DNA from: Myxococcales bacterium
GTDB taxonomy: Bacteria; Myxococcota_A; Polyangia; Polyangiales; Houyiibacteriaceae
Assembly: GCA_024640845.1 (NCBI GenBank)
Contig: JAHEEE010000001.1
Location: forward strand, 1-44,352
Direction of reading: 5' to 3'
DNA: 44,352 bases
Shown: in pieces, positions 24,758-32,154 of the stretch
Numbering within the stretch: the stretch's first letter is position 1
How the letters are laid out: every line of letters starts with the position of its first letter
The notes under the pieces: generated by a model
Database searches by the model: none
What the model saw: only the letters and a program-made list of their open reading frames with translations
Told to the model about the DNA's origin: nothing
Made by a program: the position numbers and the translations under genes

Positions 24758-25579
24758 TCATCGCGCGGGTAGGGCGTCGACGAGTTGCGGCACCCACTGC
24801 CCGCCGGTGCCTTGGAGAAACATACCGCTCCCCGTCCTTTGGACTAGCTCGCTGAATGGATTCGGCTCGGGATTGACGGCGAGCATCGGCACTCGGCGTT
24901 GAGCAGCTATCGTGCCGATGTGCATCGGCAGGGAGGTTGCGCCGGTCGTGCCCACCACGATGACCAGGGACGCATTCCGGGCCGCCTCGATCGAGCTTTG
25001 GAAACGGAAGTTCGCTTCGTCATAGCTCTCGTCGAACCACAGGACATGCGGGCGCCCACGGGCTCCGCACGAAGGACACCTGAGGAGTGTCCGCTCGTAG
25101 TCCGTGAGCGTGCGGCGCTTCTCCCAGCTCAGGTCGATGCCGTCCGGAATCGGGACCGGTGCGGGCAAGCACTCCCTCGAGCACCGCATGAAGTCGATGT
25201 TGCCGTGAATCTGGTACGTCCGATCGCGGGTGTTGCCCGCGCGAAGATGCAAGCCATCTACGTTTTGGGTGACGAGCAGGAAACGGTCCCCGGCCCGCTG
25301 CTCCGCGCGAAAGAGCGCTCGGTGGGCGGCGTTGGGCTGAGCGCCTCGGCACACCCCGCGGCGATACAGATACCAGCTCCACACCTCGTCGGGCATCTCC
25401 CGAAACGCAGCCATCGTCGCCATCTCTTCCGGCCGATAGTTGGATGACCCGATTCGCCAATAGCCCTCCTTGCCCCGAAAGGTCGGAATTCCGCTCTCGG
25501 CAGAGACGCCAGCTCCCGTCAACCACAGAACGAGCCCCGAGGTGTGTTGGAGGAGCTGTTTGACGGAGGCATCGAGCAT
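24758..25579 (-). CDS. Sir2-family NAD-dependent deacylase (sirtuin)
   Basis: 273 residues from the ATG at 25579. Sirtuin motifs in order: the NAD-binding LTGAGVSAESGIPTFRG, TQNVDGLH, the catalytic histidine in IHGN, a zinc-binding region with two cysteine pairs (CSREC and CPSC), WFDE and VVGTTGATSLP. It should remove acetyl or longer acyl groups from lysines using NAD. The upstream frame stays open for 700 bases, but that sequence belongs to a broken locus in another context, so it is not an N-terminal extension. Confidence 0.9.
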   Translation of the reverse strand: MLDASVKQLLQHTSGLVLWLTGAGVSAESGIPTFRGKEGYWRIGSSNYRPEEMATMAAFREMPDEVWSWYLYRRGVCRGAQPNAAHRALFRAEQRAGDRFLLVTQNVDGLHLRAGNTRDRTYQIHGNIDFMRCSRECLPAPVPIPDGIDLSWEKRRTLTDYERTLLRCPSCGARGRPHVLWFDESYDEANFRFQSSIEAARNASLVIVVGTTGATSLPMHIGTIAAQRRVPMLAVNPEPNPFSELVQRTGSGMFLQGTGGQWVPQLVDALPAR

Positions 25580-25647
25580 CGGCGGATCAGCTAGCGCAGC
25601 ACCAGCGTGAGTGCCAGCGATCGTGTCTCGGTGAGAGAGAAAGGATC

Positions 25648-25839
25648 TCAGTTCTCGACTCTCGAAACCAGGCGTAGCAGCGATCGTCGTGATGACGTCA
25701 GCGGCTCTGTCTCCTCGGGGGAGACCAGCGCGATGTCGGCGAACGAGGTCGACTCGAGCGACGCCTCGACTGCGAGCGGAAGCCCCAGATCTCCAAGAGC
25801 GTGACCGTTGGCGTGCATCTCGTAGCTGCGCACGTGCAT
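25648..25839 (-). pseudogene. 63-codon coding-like tail, probably a frameshifted 3' end
   Basis: An ATG-initiated frame with strongly GC-rich third positions follows, one base out of frame, directly after the DUF4136-like fragment. The product (ADIALVSPEETEPL near its middle) matches nothing I recognise. The simplest reading is that it is the C-terminal end of the upstream protein after a one-base shift at about 25838; it could also be a small separate gene. It ends 69 bases before the sirtuin start. Confidence 0.4.
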
Positions 25840-26113
25840 TGCTGCGAAGTCTCTTTGCGACCGCCGCGGTCATCGAGGCGAGGAGCTCGGAAACGGACTT
25901 CGGATCGACCGTTTCGGACTGTGCCGTCCAGACGAGATCGTTGGTGGCCGCCGAGCATAGATTCGTCTCCAATCGTACCGTCTTGCTGGTTTCGAAGTAG
26001 CCCGGTCGGTGCTGTTTCGTGGAGGTCGTGCCATAGAACCGGTAGAAGCCGCCAAAGCCCATGCCCCACGCGGGAACCGCTTGGTAACAGGTCGTCCTCG
26101 GGCGATAGTACCT
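25838..26113 (-). pseudogene. C-terminal part of a DUF4136-like envelope protein, N-terminus missing
   Basis: The frame encodes RRYYRPRTTC, GFGGFYRFYG, RPGYFETSKTVRLETNL and LVWTAQSETVDPKSV, then a helix ending in AVAKRLRSNA. This is the typical C-terminal half of DUF4136-like (lipo)proteins, whose N-terminal signal and first strands are absent here. The frame has no start of its own; upstream it passes into sequence that belongs to a porin in a different frame. Function unknown. Confidence 0.6.
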
Positions 26114-26604
26114 CCGCGGCGGATTCCCACGTCGCCGTACCAGGCAGGCTGATTGCCTTCCGTCTCGGCGGTGTTCAGGTCGTCGCCAATCGTCGTCCCC
26201 GGGTTCAATTGCAGCGCGCGTGTCCAGACCTGCAACCACAACGAGATCCGGAAGTAACGCGAGCCGTACTCGTTCCGTGTCCACTGCAGTTTCTTCGTCT
26301 TGCCATCGGCGGATACGAATCGCGGGCCCACTGGTTCGAGCTCATCGGTCGAGTCGTCCACGGGATCGACCGGATCGTCCCGCGCCTCGTCCGTCGGCTC
26401 ACGCATGCCTTTCGGAAGCGACTTCGTCGCCGCGTCGAGGTTGGCTTGGGCTTGCTCGAGTTGGGCCCGCGCCTCGTCCAGCTCTTGCTGTGCTTTGTTC
26501 AGCGCTTCCCGCGAAACCAGATCCGGTTCTTCTGCCCATGTCGTACTCGACGGCAGTGCTGTGATCGCAATGCAGACCAGAATCGAGCGCCCGATCCACC
26601 ACAC
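26114..26604 (-). pseudogene. N-terminal part of a phosphate-selective-type porin, truncated
   Basis: It starts with GTG at 26604 and a signal peptide (cleavage near TWAEE). A coiled-coil helix (ALNKAQQELDEARAQLEQAQ), an acidic proline/aspartate linker and the first porin strands follow (FVSADGKTKKLQW, YFRISLWLQVWTR, LNPGTTIGD, YGDVGIRR). This matches the N-terminus of OprO/OprP-like porins, but the rest of the barrel (about 250-300 residues) is missing. From about 26115 the plausible coding frame changes to the DUF4136-like fragment. Confidence 0.55.
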
Positions 26605-26650
26605 TAAGGAACCGGTTTCCGAATGGGATCATCTGACCTATCCTTGCTCG

Positions 26651-26953
26651 ATGACGCGTGTGCATGCCTGTCTTGCCTCGGCGGCACTTCTACATTTGGG
26701 ATTTCGGCACGAAGCACCTGCTCCGAGTCTGGAGCCGGCCGCCAACGAGCAAAAAGAGGGTGATCCGCGCGAGCGGGACGATGCTCAGGGGGTGCAGCCG
26801 ACGCTGTCATCGGACGTGCCGGAGCCTGACCGGAGCTCGCCTTCGGCCGATCTAGGAGCCGAGCTCGCGAAAACCCCGGGGCCCCAAGCCGCGGCCGATC
26901 GATGGATGGGACGTCGACGAGAGTGCGAAGGACTGGCGATGAAAGAAGCGTGA
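26651..26953 (+). CDS. hypothetical small exported protein
   Basis: 100 residues. A possible signal peptide (ACLASAALLHLGF) is followed by a low-complexity, proline-, glutamate- and aspartate-rich stretch and a basic C-terminus (WMGRRRE). I recognise no family. The gene is supported by its TGATG stop/start overlap with the RDD gene, but coding confidence is limited; there is no clear ribosome site. It lies 46 bases from the divergent porin fragment. Confidence 0.45.
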   Translation: MTRVHACLASAALLHLGFRHEAPAPSLEPAANEQKEGDPRERDDAQGVQPTLSSDVPEPDRSSPSADLGAELAKTPGPQAAADRWMGRRRECEGLAMKEA

Positions 26954-27975
26954 TGACTGAACCAAGTGAAGACAAACGCAGGGCCAGGCTCATCAACGCC
27001 GTGCTCGACCGGGTCGATGTGGATGCGTTGATCGGGCAAGTGGAGCTCGATGATCTGCTTGCTCGTATCGACGTCAATCAACTTCTGGATCGCGTCGATG
27101 TCGATCGCCTCCTCGATCGGGTCGACGTCAACCGCTTGCTCGACGGTGTCGATGTCGATCGCCTGCTCGACGGTGTCGATGTCAATCGCTTGCTCGACGG
27201 TGTCGATGTCAATCGGCTCGTCGACCGCGTCGACGTCCAGGCCGTGACCATGCGGGCCAACGTCGGTGGCTTGGTAGCCCAAAGCACGAGCCGAGTCGCC
27301 GGCTCCACCTTGGACGTCGCTCGTCGCCAAGCGGTGGGTTTGGATACCCTGATCATGGGGCTCGTGGATCGTCTCCTCGGTCGCGATCCCGCAGAGCAAC
27401 CGCTCGGGCCTCCGGAGCTCGTCGCACAGGAAATGCAGAGCCAACCCGCGGCGGGACCCGGCCGTTCACTGATCAGCGGGTACTACGCCGGGCCCTTGTC
27501 CCGTCTACTTGCGTACCTGATCGATTCATTCTTGGCGTTCAGCGCTGCGGGCCTGATCTCGACCATCATCGTGGGGTCGATCAACGTGATGTTCGCGGCG
27601 AACCTGGAGTGGGATTGGCGCGCCGGGGTCTTGGGTCTGGTGGCGTTTTCGATTTGGTTTTTCGTCTACTTCTGGGTCGGAGTGGCCGTTTCGGGGAGGA
27701 CACCGGGGATGAGCGTCCTCGGCATCAAGGTCGTCGAGAAGGAGGGAACCCCCGTCAGTCCCGGCCATGCGGCAATCCGCGCGCTGGTCATGCCCATCAG
27801 TGCCGTCACCGTGGTCGGTGTCCTAGGGATCGTCTTCGACGCGAGGCAACGTGCCCTTCACGATTTCGCTGCCAAAACCGCGGTCGTATACGACTGGGGC
27901 GACCGCCCCGCAGAGCTTCCCGCGCCGTTGAGCCAGTGGCTGGCCGATCGCGGTGTAGACGAAGTAAAGAGGTAA
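26953..27975 (+). CDS. RDD-family membrane protein with N-terminal 9-residue repeats
   Basis: 340 residues. Residues 17-97 are nine units of a nonapeptide, consensus LLDxVDVxR, predicting a regular amphipathic solenoid or coiled structure on the cytoplasmic side. The C-terminal half is an RDD domain: GPLSRLLAYLIDSFLAF, then helices with WFFVYFWVGVAVSGRTPGMSVLGIKVV and a final DARQRALHDFAAKTAVV. RDD proteins are mostly of unknown transport-like function. Similar repeat-plus-RDD proteins are known in actinobacteria. The ATG overlaps the stop of the small exported gene. Confidence 0.85.
   Translation: MTEPSEDKRRARLINAVLDRVDVDALIGQVELDDLLARIDVNQLLDRVDVDRLLDRVDVNRLLDGVDVDRLLDGVDVNRLLDGVDVNRLVDRVDVQAVTMRANVGGLVAQSTSRVAGSTLDVARRQAVGLDTLIMGLVDRLLGRDPAEQPLGPPELVAQEMQSQPAAGPGRSLISGYYAGPLSRLLAYLIDSFLAFSAAGLISTIIVGSINVMFAANLEWDWRAGVLGLVAFSIWFFVYFWVGVAVSGRTPGMSVLGIKVVEKEGTPVSPGHAAIRALVMPISAVTVVGVLGIVFDARQRALHDFAAKTAVVYDWGDRPAELPAPLSQWLADRGVDEVKR
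27001..27243 (+). repeat. 27-bp tandem repeat, nine units, inside the RDD gene
   Basis: Nine consecutive 27-base units encode [LV][LI]DxVDV[DN]x. The three units around 27136-27216 are nearly identical at DNA level, while outer units are diverged, suggesting recent expansion in the middle. The array stays in frame, so unit number can change without breaking the gene. Confidence 0.85.
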
Positions 27976-27982
27976 GCGAGGC

Positions 27983-28207
27983 TCAGCGCACCAGGCCGTC
28001 GCGCGCGAGCTGCGACACCATCGCGTCGCTGACCGAATCGATGATCTCAGCCGGGCTTGGACGCCTCTCCGCGCGACACTGGCCCTCTACGGGAGCGGCC
28101 TCACGCTCTTTGGCAAGGCCCCGGGACAAATCGAAGTGACCTACGAAGGCGAGCAACTCGACGCCTAGCTCCTCGGAACGGCTACGGACGCTGAGTACCG
28201 CATGCAC
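27983..28207 (-). CDS. doubtful small ORF in the 27976-28311 gap
   Basis: A 74-codon frame with mixed support: the 3' part (PSPAEIIDSVSDAMVSQLARDG) looks coding-like, but no ribosome site or family is seen and the frame extends upstream without a start towards a terminator. It may be a gene remnant. Nothing else was found in the gap between the RDD gene and the porin gene apart from that terminator. Confidence 0.25.
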   Translation of the reverse strand: MHAVLSVRSRSEELGVELLAFVGHFDLSRGLAKEREAAPVEGQCRAERRPSPAEIIDSVSDAMVSQLARDGLVR

Positions 28208-28258
28208 TTCCGAAGCACCCGCGTTGGCGGTATCCCAGCAACCGCCGCTTAACGGAAA

Positions 28259-28284
28259 AAGGCCGGCTCGAGTGAGCCGGCCTT
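28259..28284 (-). terminator. intrinsic terminator of the beta-barrel porin gene
   Basis: A perfect 11-bp stem AAGGCCGGCTC / GAGCCGGCCTT with a 4-base loop is followed on the minus strand by TTTTT. It lies about 28 bases past the porin stop, as expected for rho-independent termination. Confidence 0.85.
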
Positions 28285-28311
28285 CTTCCTGTCTTGCCTC
28301 AGAATCTGGCG

Positions 28312-29655
28312 TTAGTTCCCGATGAAGGCCGTGAAGCCCAGGATCGCCGCGTAGTTGTGGCTCTTGTTGGGGATGAGCTCACCCGTTGCGGTGTCCTCCA
28401 TCGCCGTCCTCGAGAAGTAGATGTCGCGCGTGTTCCACTCGCCACGTCCCTCCAGGCTCAGCACCAAGTACTCGACCGGCTTGTACCGGAATGTGAGGGT
28501 GGCCGTTGCGAGACCGGTGTCCCCGCCGGCGAAAAAGTCGCGATACTGCTCGTTGCCGGACAGATGCTCGCCACGAAGGCCGATTGAGAACTTGTCGGTG
28601 GCGTCGAAGATCAGCTGCAAGCTGTGACCGTAGGCGAACGCCAGCGAGCCATCGCCTGCGCCACCGCTCGGGATCGTCTGGTAGTCGCCGTTCGCGATCA
28701 AGCTGAAGATCCCCGCATTGGCGGTCAAGACCCAGTCGAAGAAGTTCTCCCAGTTCTTGTTGTCGTTGTCGCCGCCGGCGCCGTGCTGACCACCAAAAAA
28801 GAATCCGACCGCGTCGCCGCCGAATGCGAACTGCCAACCTAGGGTTGGCGTCTCGTTGTTGTCGATTGGTGTTCCGCCGAGCACGCCGCCGTTCGTCACG
28901 AGGATGGTGAAGCCTGCCTTCTCCGACATCTCGATGGAAGTCCGGATGCCCATGTGGTTGAACGGCTGTCGAAGGAAGTATAGAGCGCCGCGCGTGTAGT
29001 TGGCGTTGTTCCATTCATCGACGACCTCGCCGCCGAAGACGGTGTCGAAGAACCCAAAGTCGAACTGCAGTTTGTCGCTCGGCATCCAGCTCACGTAACC
29101 CTGCTTGATCGGCGCGATCGGGCTCAACAGGAACGAGCCTTCACCGAAGCGTAGGTCTAGGCGAATCGCAAACTTCTCGCCCGTGTACTGGAAGTCACCA
29201 CCGGCGAAGTTGAGGCCGAACCCATTGTAGTTCGTGTAGGGGTAGCCGAGCGAGTTGTAGGTCCCCGCAACGACACCGTCGTTGAGGTAGCCGCCGATAC
29301 GGTAGAAGGCGCTTGCCATGACCATCCAATCGACTCTGTCGAGAAATGGATGCAGCTCCTTGTGCTTTTCCGCCACGGCGTCCTCGTCCACCACGATCGT
29401 GTTCTCTTCGTGCACCTGGACGATGGTGTCTTCGCCGTCTTCGCCGGGGACGACGAGCGTCGTGTCGGCTTCCTCAGTCCCGATCGTCTTGTAGCCTTCG
29501 CCTTCGACGGGCGCTTTGTCAGGAAACTCTTTCTTCATGTCGTCCGCGCGCGTCTTGGGCGACTCTGGCATGTCGAATTCAGCCGTGTCCTGTCCGAACG
29601 CCATCGCGGGAAATGCCAAGCTGCATATCACAGCTAGCGAAAGAAACTTTCTCAT
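28312..29655 (-). CDS. outer-membrane beta-barrel porin (OmpL-like, bbp2 type)
   Basis: 447 residues from the ATG at 29655, preceded by GGAGG five bases upstream. A signal peptide ends near AMAFGQ. An acidic, charged linker of about 90 residues precedes a barrel built of alternating amphipathic strands (FAIRLDLRFGEGS, LQFDFGFFDTVFGGEVVDEWNN, LATATLTFRYKPVEYLVLSLEGRGEWNTRD). This resembles the putative beta-barrel porin-2 family, which may serve small solutes. It lies downstream of the ammonium transporter on the same strand, but each has its own terminator, so they are probably separate transcripts. Confidence 0.82.
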   Translation of the reverse strand: MRKFLSLAVICSLAFPAMAFGQDTAEFDMPESPKTRADDMKKEFPDKAPVEGEGYKTIGTEEADTTLVVPGEDGEDTIVQVHEENTIVVDEDAVAEKHKELHPFLDRVDWMVMASAFYRIGGYLNDGVVAGTYNSLGYPYTNYNGFGLNFAGGDFQYTGEKFAIRLDLRFGEGSFLLSPIAPIKQGYVSWMPSDKLQFDFGFFDTVFGGEVVDEWNNANYTRGALYFLRQPFNHMGIRTSIEMSEKAGFTILVTNGGVLGGTPIDNNETPTLGWQFAFGGDAVGFFFGGQHGAGGDNDNKNWENFFDWVLTANAGIFSLIANGDYQTIPSGGAGDGSLAFAYGHSLQLIFDATDKFSIGLRGEHLSGNEQYRDFFAGGDTGLATATLTFRYKPVEYLVLSLEGRGEWNTRDIYFSRTAMEDTATGELIPNKSHNYAAILGFTAFIGN

Positions 29656-29731
29656 TACTACCTCCACTCCCAGCGTGTTTCCACGCTCTAAATCCGTTGT
29701 GAAATCAAAATCCGACATTGATCAAAAGGTC

Positions 29732-29778
29732 GAGAAGAGGGGCAGGGCAGACCGGGGAGCCACCCCACCCCTCTCCTC
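29732..29778 (-). terminator. probable terminator of the ammonium transporter gene
   Basis: On the minus strand GAGGAGAGGGG pairs with CCCCTCTTCTC (11 bp, one G-U) across a 25-base loop and is followed by CTTTT. It begins 9 bases after the amt stop. The loop is long and the T run short, so the call is moderate. Confidence 0.55.
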
Positions 29779-29786
29779 GTAGTTCA

Positions 29787-31082
29787 CTACTCCGCCGGTG
29801 CCGCCGACATGGCGGTTCCAGCATGGATGCCCGTGAGCTCTTCGTTGTAGGCTTCGACGCCACACTCGGCGATGTCGAGACCCTCGAGCTCGTGCGCTTC
29901 GGAGACGCGGACGCCGCCAGGCACGAGGAACTTCAGCGCGAGCCATACGATCGCACCCACGATGAAGGCAAAGGCCACGCCCGCGAGCGTACCCATCGCC
30001 TGGATTCCGAGCTGCGATGCGCCACCGCCGACGAGAAGACCCATGGGCTCTTCGCCGGTTGCAGCGTTCCCATAGCCGACGAGTCCAACGGCGATCGTGC
30101 CGAACATGCCGCAGATGCCGTGAACCGTGATCGCACCGACGGGGTCGTCGATCTTGATCTTGTCGATGAGGAGAACACCCTCGACGCAGAGGACACCCGC
30201 AACGGCGCCTACCACCAACGACCAGCCGCCGGTGATGTTGTAGCAACCGGCGGTGATGCCCACGAGACCGGCGAGGGCGCCGTTCAGGGCCATCGAGAGG
30301 TCGAGGAGGCCGCTTCGAATACGGATCCAAGTGAGCGCGCCGCAGAAGCCGGCGGCTGCCGCGAGGTTGGTGACGAGGACGATGCGACCGACGTCTGCGT
30401 CCATGGCGAGCTCCGAGCCGCCGTTGAAGCCGAACCATCCAAGCCACAGGATGAGCACACCCAGCGCGGCCAACGGGAAGTTGTGCGCGGGCATCGGCTT
30501 GACGGAGCCATCGGGCATGTACTTTCCAATACGAGGCCCAACCATGATGGCGCCTGCGAGTGCCATACCACCGCCCACGCCGTGGACGACCGTGCTACCC
30601 GCAAAGTCGACAAAGCCCATTTCCGAGAGCCAGCCGCCGCCCCAGACCCAGTGACCGACCACCGGGTAAATGATGATGGTCGCGATCGCCGTGAAGAAGA
30701 AGAAGGTCAGCAGGCGCGCGCGCTCAGCGACCGCACCCGACACGATCGTGCAGGCTGTCGCGGCGAACACCAGCTGGAAAAACAGAAAGACATACGGCGG
30801 CAGATCCGCGTACGCGTCTCCGTTGTCCGGGAAGAAGTTGGCGAGCCCGACGAAGGAGTTGCCCTCGCCAAACATTGCGCCGTATCCCACCAAGTAGAAG
30901 ATGATCGACGAAATCGCGACCACCCCGAAGTTCTTCATCAGCACCATGACCGCGTTTTTCTTGCGGCAGAATCCACTCTCAACCAGAGCGAAGCCCGCGT
31001 GCATGAAGAAAACGAGTGCGGCGCTAACGAGAACCCACAATGCGTTTGCATACGTTGTCAGTTCCGAAAGTTGTTCTTCCAT
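29787..31082 (-). CDS. amt: ammonium transporter (Amt/AmtB family)
   Basis: 431 residues, about eleven membrane helices. The conserved pore histidines are in VVHGVGGGMALAG and the TVHGICGMFGT segment; FFMHAGFALVESGFCR is the usual first transmembrane stretch. It moves ammonium or ammonia into the cell across the inner membrane. The ATG at 31082 is used, with AGGTGAG about 8 bases upstream; the GTG at 31094 lies inside that ribosome site. No glnK (P-II) gene lies next to it, although this pairing is common. The C-terminal tail (about 35 residues) is acidic and long. Confidence 0.95.
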   Translation of the reverse strand: MEEQLSELTTYANALWVLVSAALVFFMHAGFALVESGFCRKKNAVMVLMKNFGVVAISSIIFYLVGYGAMFGEGNSFVGLANFFPDNGDAYADLPPYVFLFFQLVFAATACTIVSGAVAERARLLTFFFFTAIATIIIYPVVGHWVWGGGWLSEMGFVDFAGSTVVHGVGGGMALAGAIMVGPRIGKYMPDGSVKPMPAHNFPLAALGVLILWLGWFGFNGGSELAMDADVGRIVLVTNLAAAAGFCGALTWIRIRSGLLDLSMALNGALAGLVGITAGCYNITGGWSLVVGAVAGVLCVEGVLLIDKIKIDDPVGAITVHGICGMFGTIAVGLVGYGNAATGEEPMGLLVGGGASQLGIQAMGTLAGVAFAFIVGAIVWLALKFLVPGGVRVSEAHELEGLDIAECGVEAYNEELTGIHAGTAMSAAPAE

Positions 31083-31180
31083 GATCTTTCTCACCTCTTA
31101 GTCATGGCCGCGGCGCACCCTCGGCAGCGGCACGGAGGGATCTATGGATGCGCTCTATTTCCACTGTGTTTCGTCGAGAA

Positions 31181-31201
31181 ATCGGTTTGGGAAAAACCGA
31201 T
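31181..31201. promoter_or_regulatory. perfect 8-bp inverted repeat upstream of amt
   Basis: ATCGGTTT and AAACCGAT flank a 5-base spacer. The repeat lies in the 169-bp gap between amt (minus) and the DHH-type gene (plus), about 98 bases from the amt ATG. It may be an operator or a leader hairpin; no exact sigma-54 -24/-12 pattern was found here. Confidence 0.4.
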
Positions 31202-31251
31202 CCCGGTATCCGCGAGTTGCGCCGTAAGGGGGGTGGCCGCATGCTCAGAAG

Positions 31252-32145
31252 GTGGGTGGTTTCCCGCATTTGGCCTACGGAACGCCCCGTAAGTTGCCTA
31301 AGCCAGACAGCCTTCCGGGGCGGGTGGTGGTGCTGGACGTGGCCTTTGCCGCGAATGCAGGGGGCGCGAGCTACGAAAAGACGACGCTCCCGTTCATTCA
31401 GGGGCTGGGCAATCGGCTAGCCATGTGGGTGGACCACCACGACCACGATAAACACGCCGACTACGCGGGCGATGCCCGCTTCGTTCTGAGGACGAAGGCG
31501 CAGCACGGCGCATGCCCGGAGATGGTCACGCCAGAACGGGTGGAGGCGGCGGGGCCCGTCGACACGATCTGCTGCCATCTCGATTTCGACGGGTTGTGCT
31601 CGGCGGCCAAGTGGATCCGCGGCGGGGTCGAACCCTACGAGGGAGCCGACGACGACGCCCGAGCGATCGACACGCGGCTCGGCGAGCCCAGCGAGCGCGC
31701 CCGCGTGCTCGACCGTGCGCTACGAGCGCGGCCGCGTGACGAGGCGCTTCGCGGCTTGATGGTGCGCTATCTCGCCGATGGTGCGAGCGACGCGGTGATG
31801 TACAGGGACTTCCAGCGTGCCGCGGCAGCGCTCGAAGCGATGGAGCGAGAATCCAAGCGGCTCTCAGCCCGTTACCAAGTACGCGCAGGACTCGCGATCT
31901 GTGACGCCACCCGCCGAGATGGCCCCTACGACAAGACCGAGCTCTTGCTGATCGGCCAGCGCCTGGCGCCGATCTCTCTGGTGCACGACGAGACCACGGT
32001 GACGGTGGCTGCCAGTTTTGACAGCGGTATCGACCTCGTTCGCGCCCTCGGCCTCAATGGCGGGATGCCGACCCGCGTCAGCGTTGCCGCCAAGCGACTC
32101 GATGAAGTCATTGAGGTTTTGAGCGGTTTCGAGGCTGCGAGCTGA
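31252..32145 (+). CDS. DHH-family phosphoesterase-like protein with rearranged motif order
   Basis: 297 residues from a GTG at 31252; a TTG at 31267 is an alternative, and a stop lies at 31225. The first third has VVVLDVAFA, then the DHH motif WVDHHDHDKH, then QHGACPEMV, resembling DHH motifs II, III and IV. The segment CHLDFDGLCSAAKW, which resembles motif I (DxDG), comes afterwards, at about residue 110. In RecJ/NrnA-type proteins motif I is N-terminal. The C-terminal region ends LGLNGGMPTRVSVAAKRL, faintly like a DHHA1 glycine motif. It may hydrolyse phosphodiester or phosphoanhydride bonds in nucleotides, fitting its adenosine deaminase neighbour 9 bases downstream (inference). Confidence 0.65.
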   Translation: MGGFPHLAYGTPRKLPKPDSLPGRVVVLDVAFAANAGGASYEKTTLPFIQGLGNRLAMWVDHHDHDKHADYAGDARFVLRTKAQHGACPEMVTPERVEAAGPVDTICCHLDFDGLCSAAKWIRGGVEPYEGADDDARAIDTRLGEPSERARVLDRALRARPRDEALRGLMVRYLADGASDAVMYRDFQRAAAALEAMERESKRLSARYQVRAGLAICDATRRDGPYDKTELLLIGQRLAPISLVHDETTVTVAASFDSGIDLVRALGLNGGMPTRVSVAAKRLDEVIEVLSGFEAAS

Positions 32146-32154
32146 GCCGCTATA

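Noticed and set aside
25580-26284. Long N-terminal extension of the sirtuin
   Set aside because: The extension is arginine-rich shadow plus the DUF4136-like fragment; the sirtuin fold begins soon after the ATG at 25579.
27001-27243. Regular 27-bp repeats as a CRISPR array or satellite
   Set aside because: Units are directly adjacent with no unique spacers and stay in frame as a nonapeptide repeat of the RDD protein.
31083-31251. Sigma-54/NtrC promoter upstream of amt
   Set aside because: No exact TGGCAC-N5-TTGC match was found on the required strand.
29718-31292. 524-codon open frame antisense to the ammonium transporter
   Set aside because: Charged low-complexity shadow (EE, DR and HH runs) of a transporter with all its conserved motifs.
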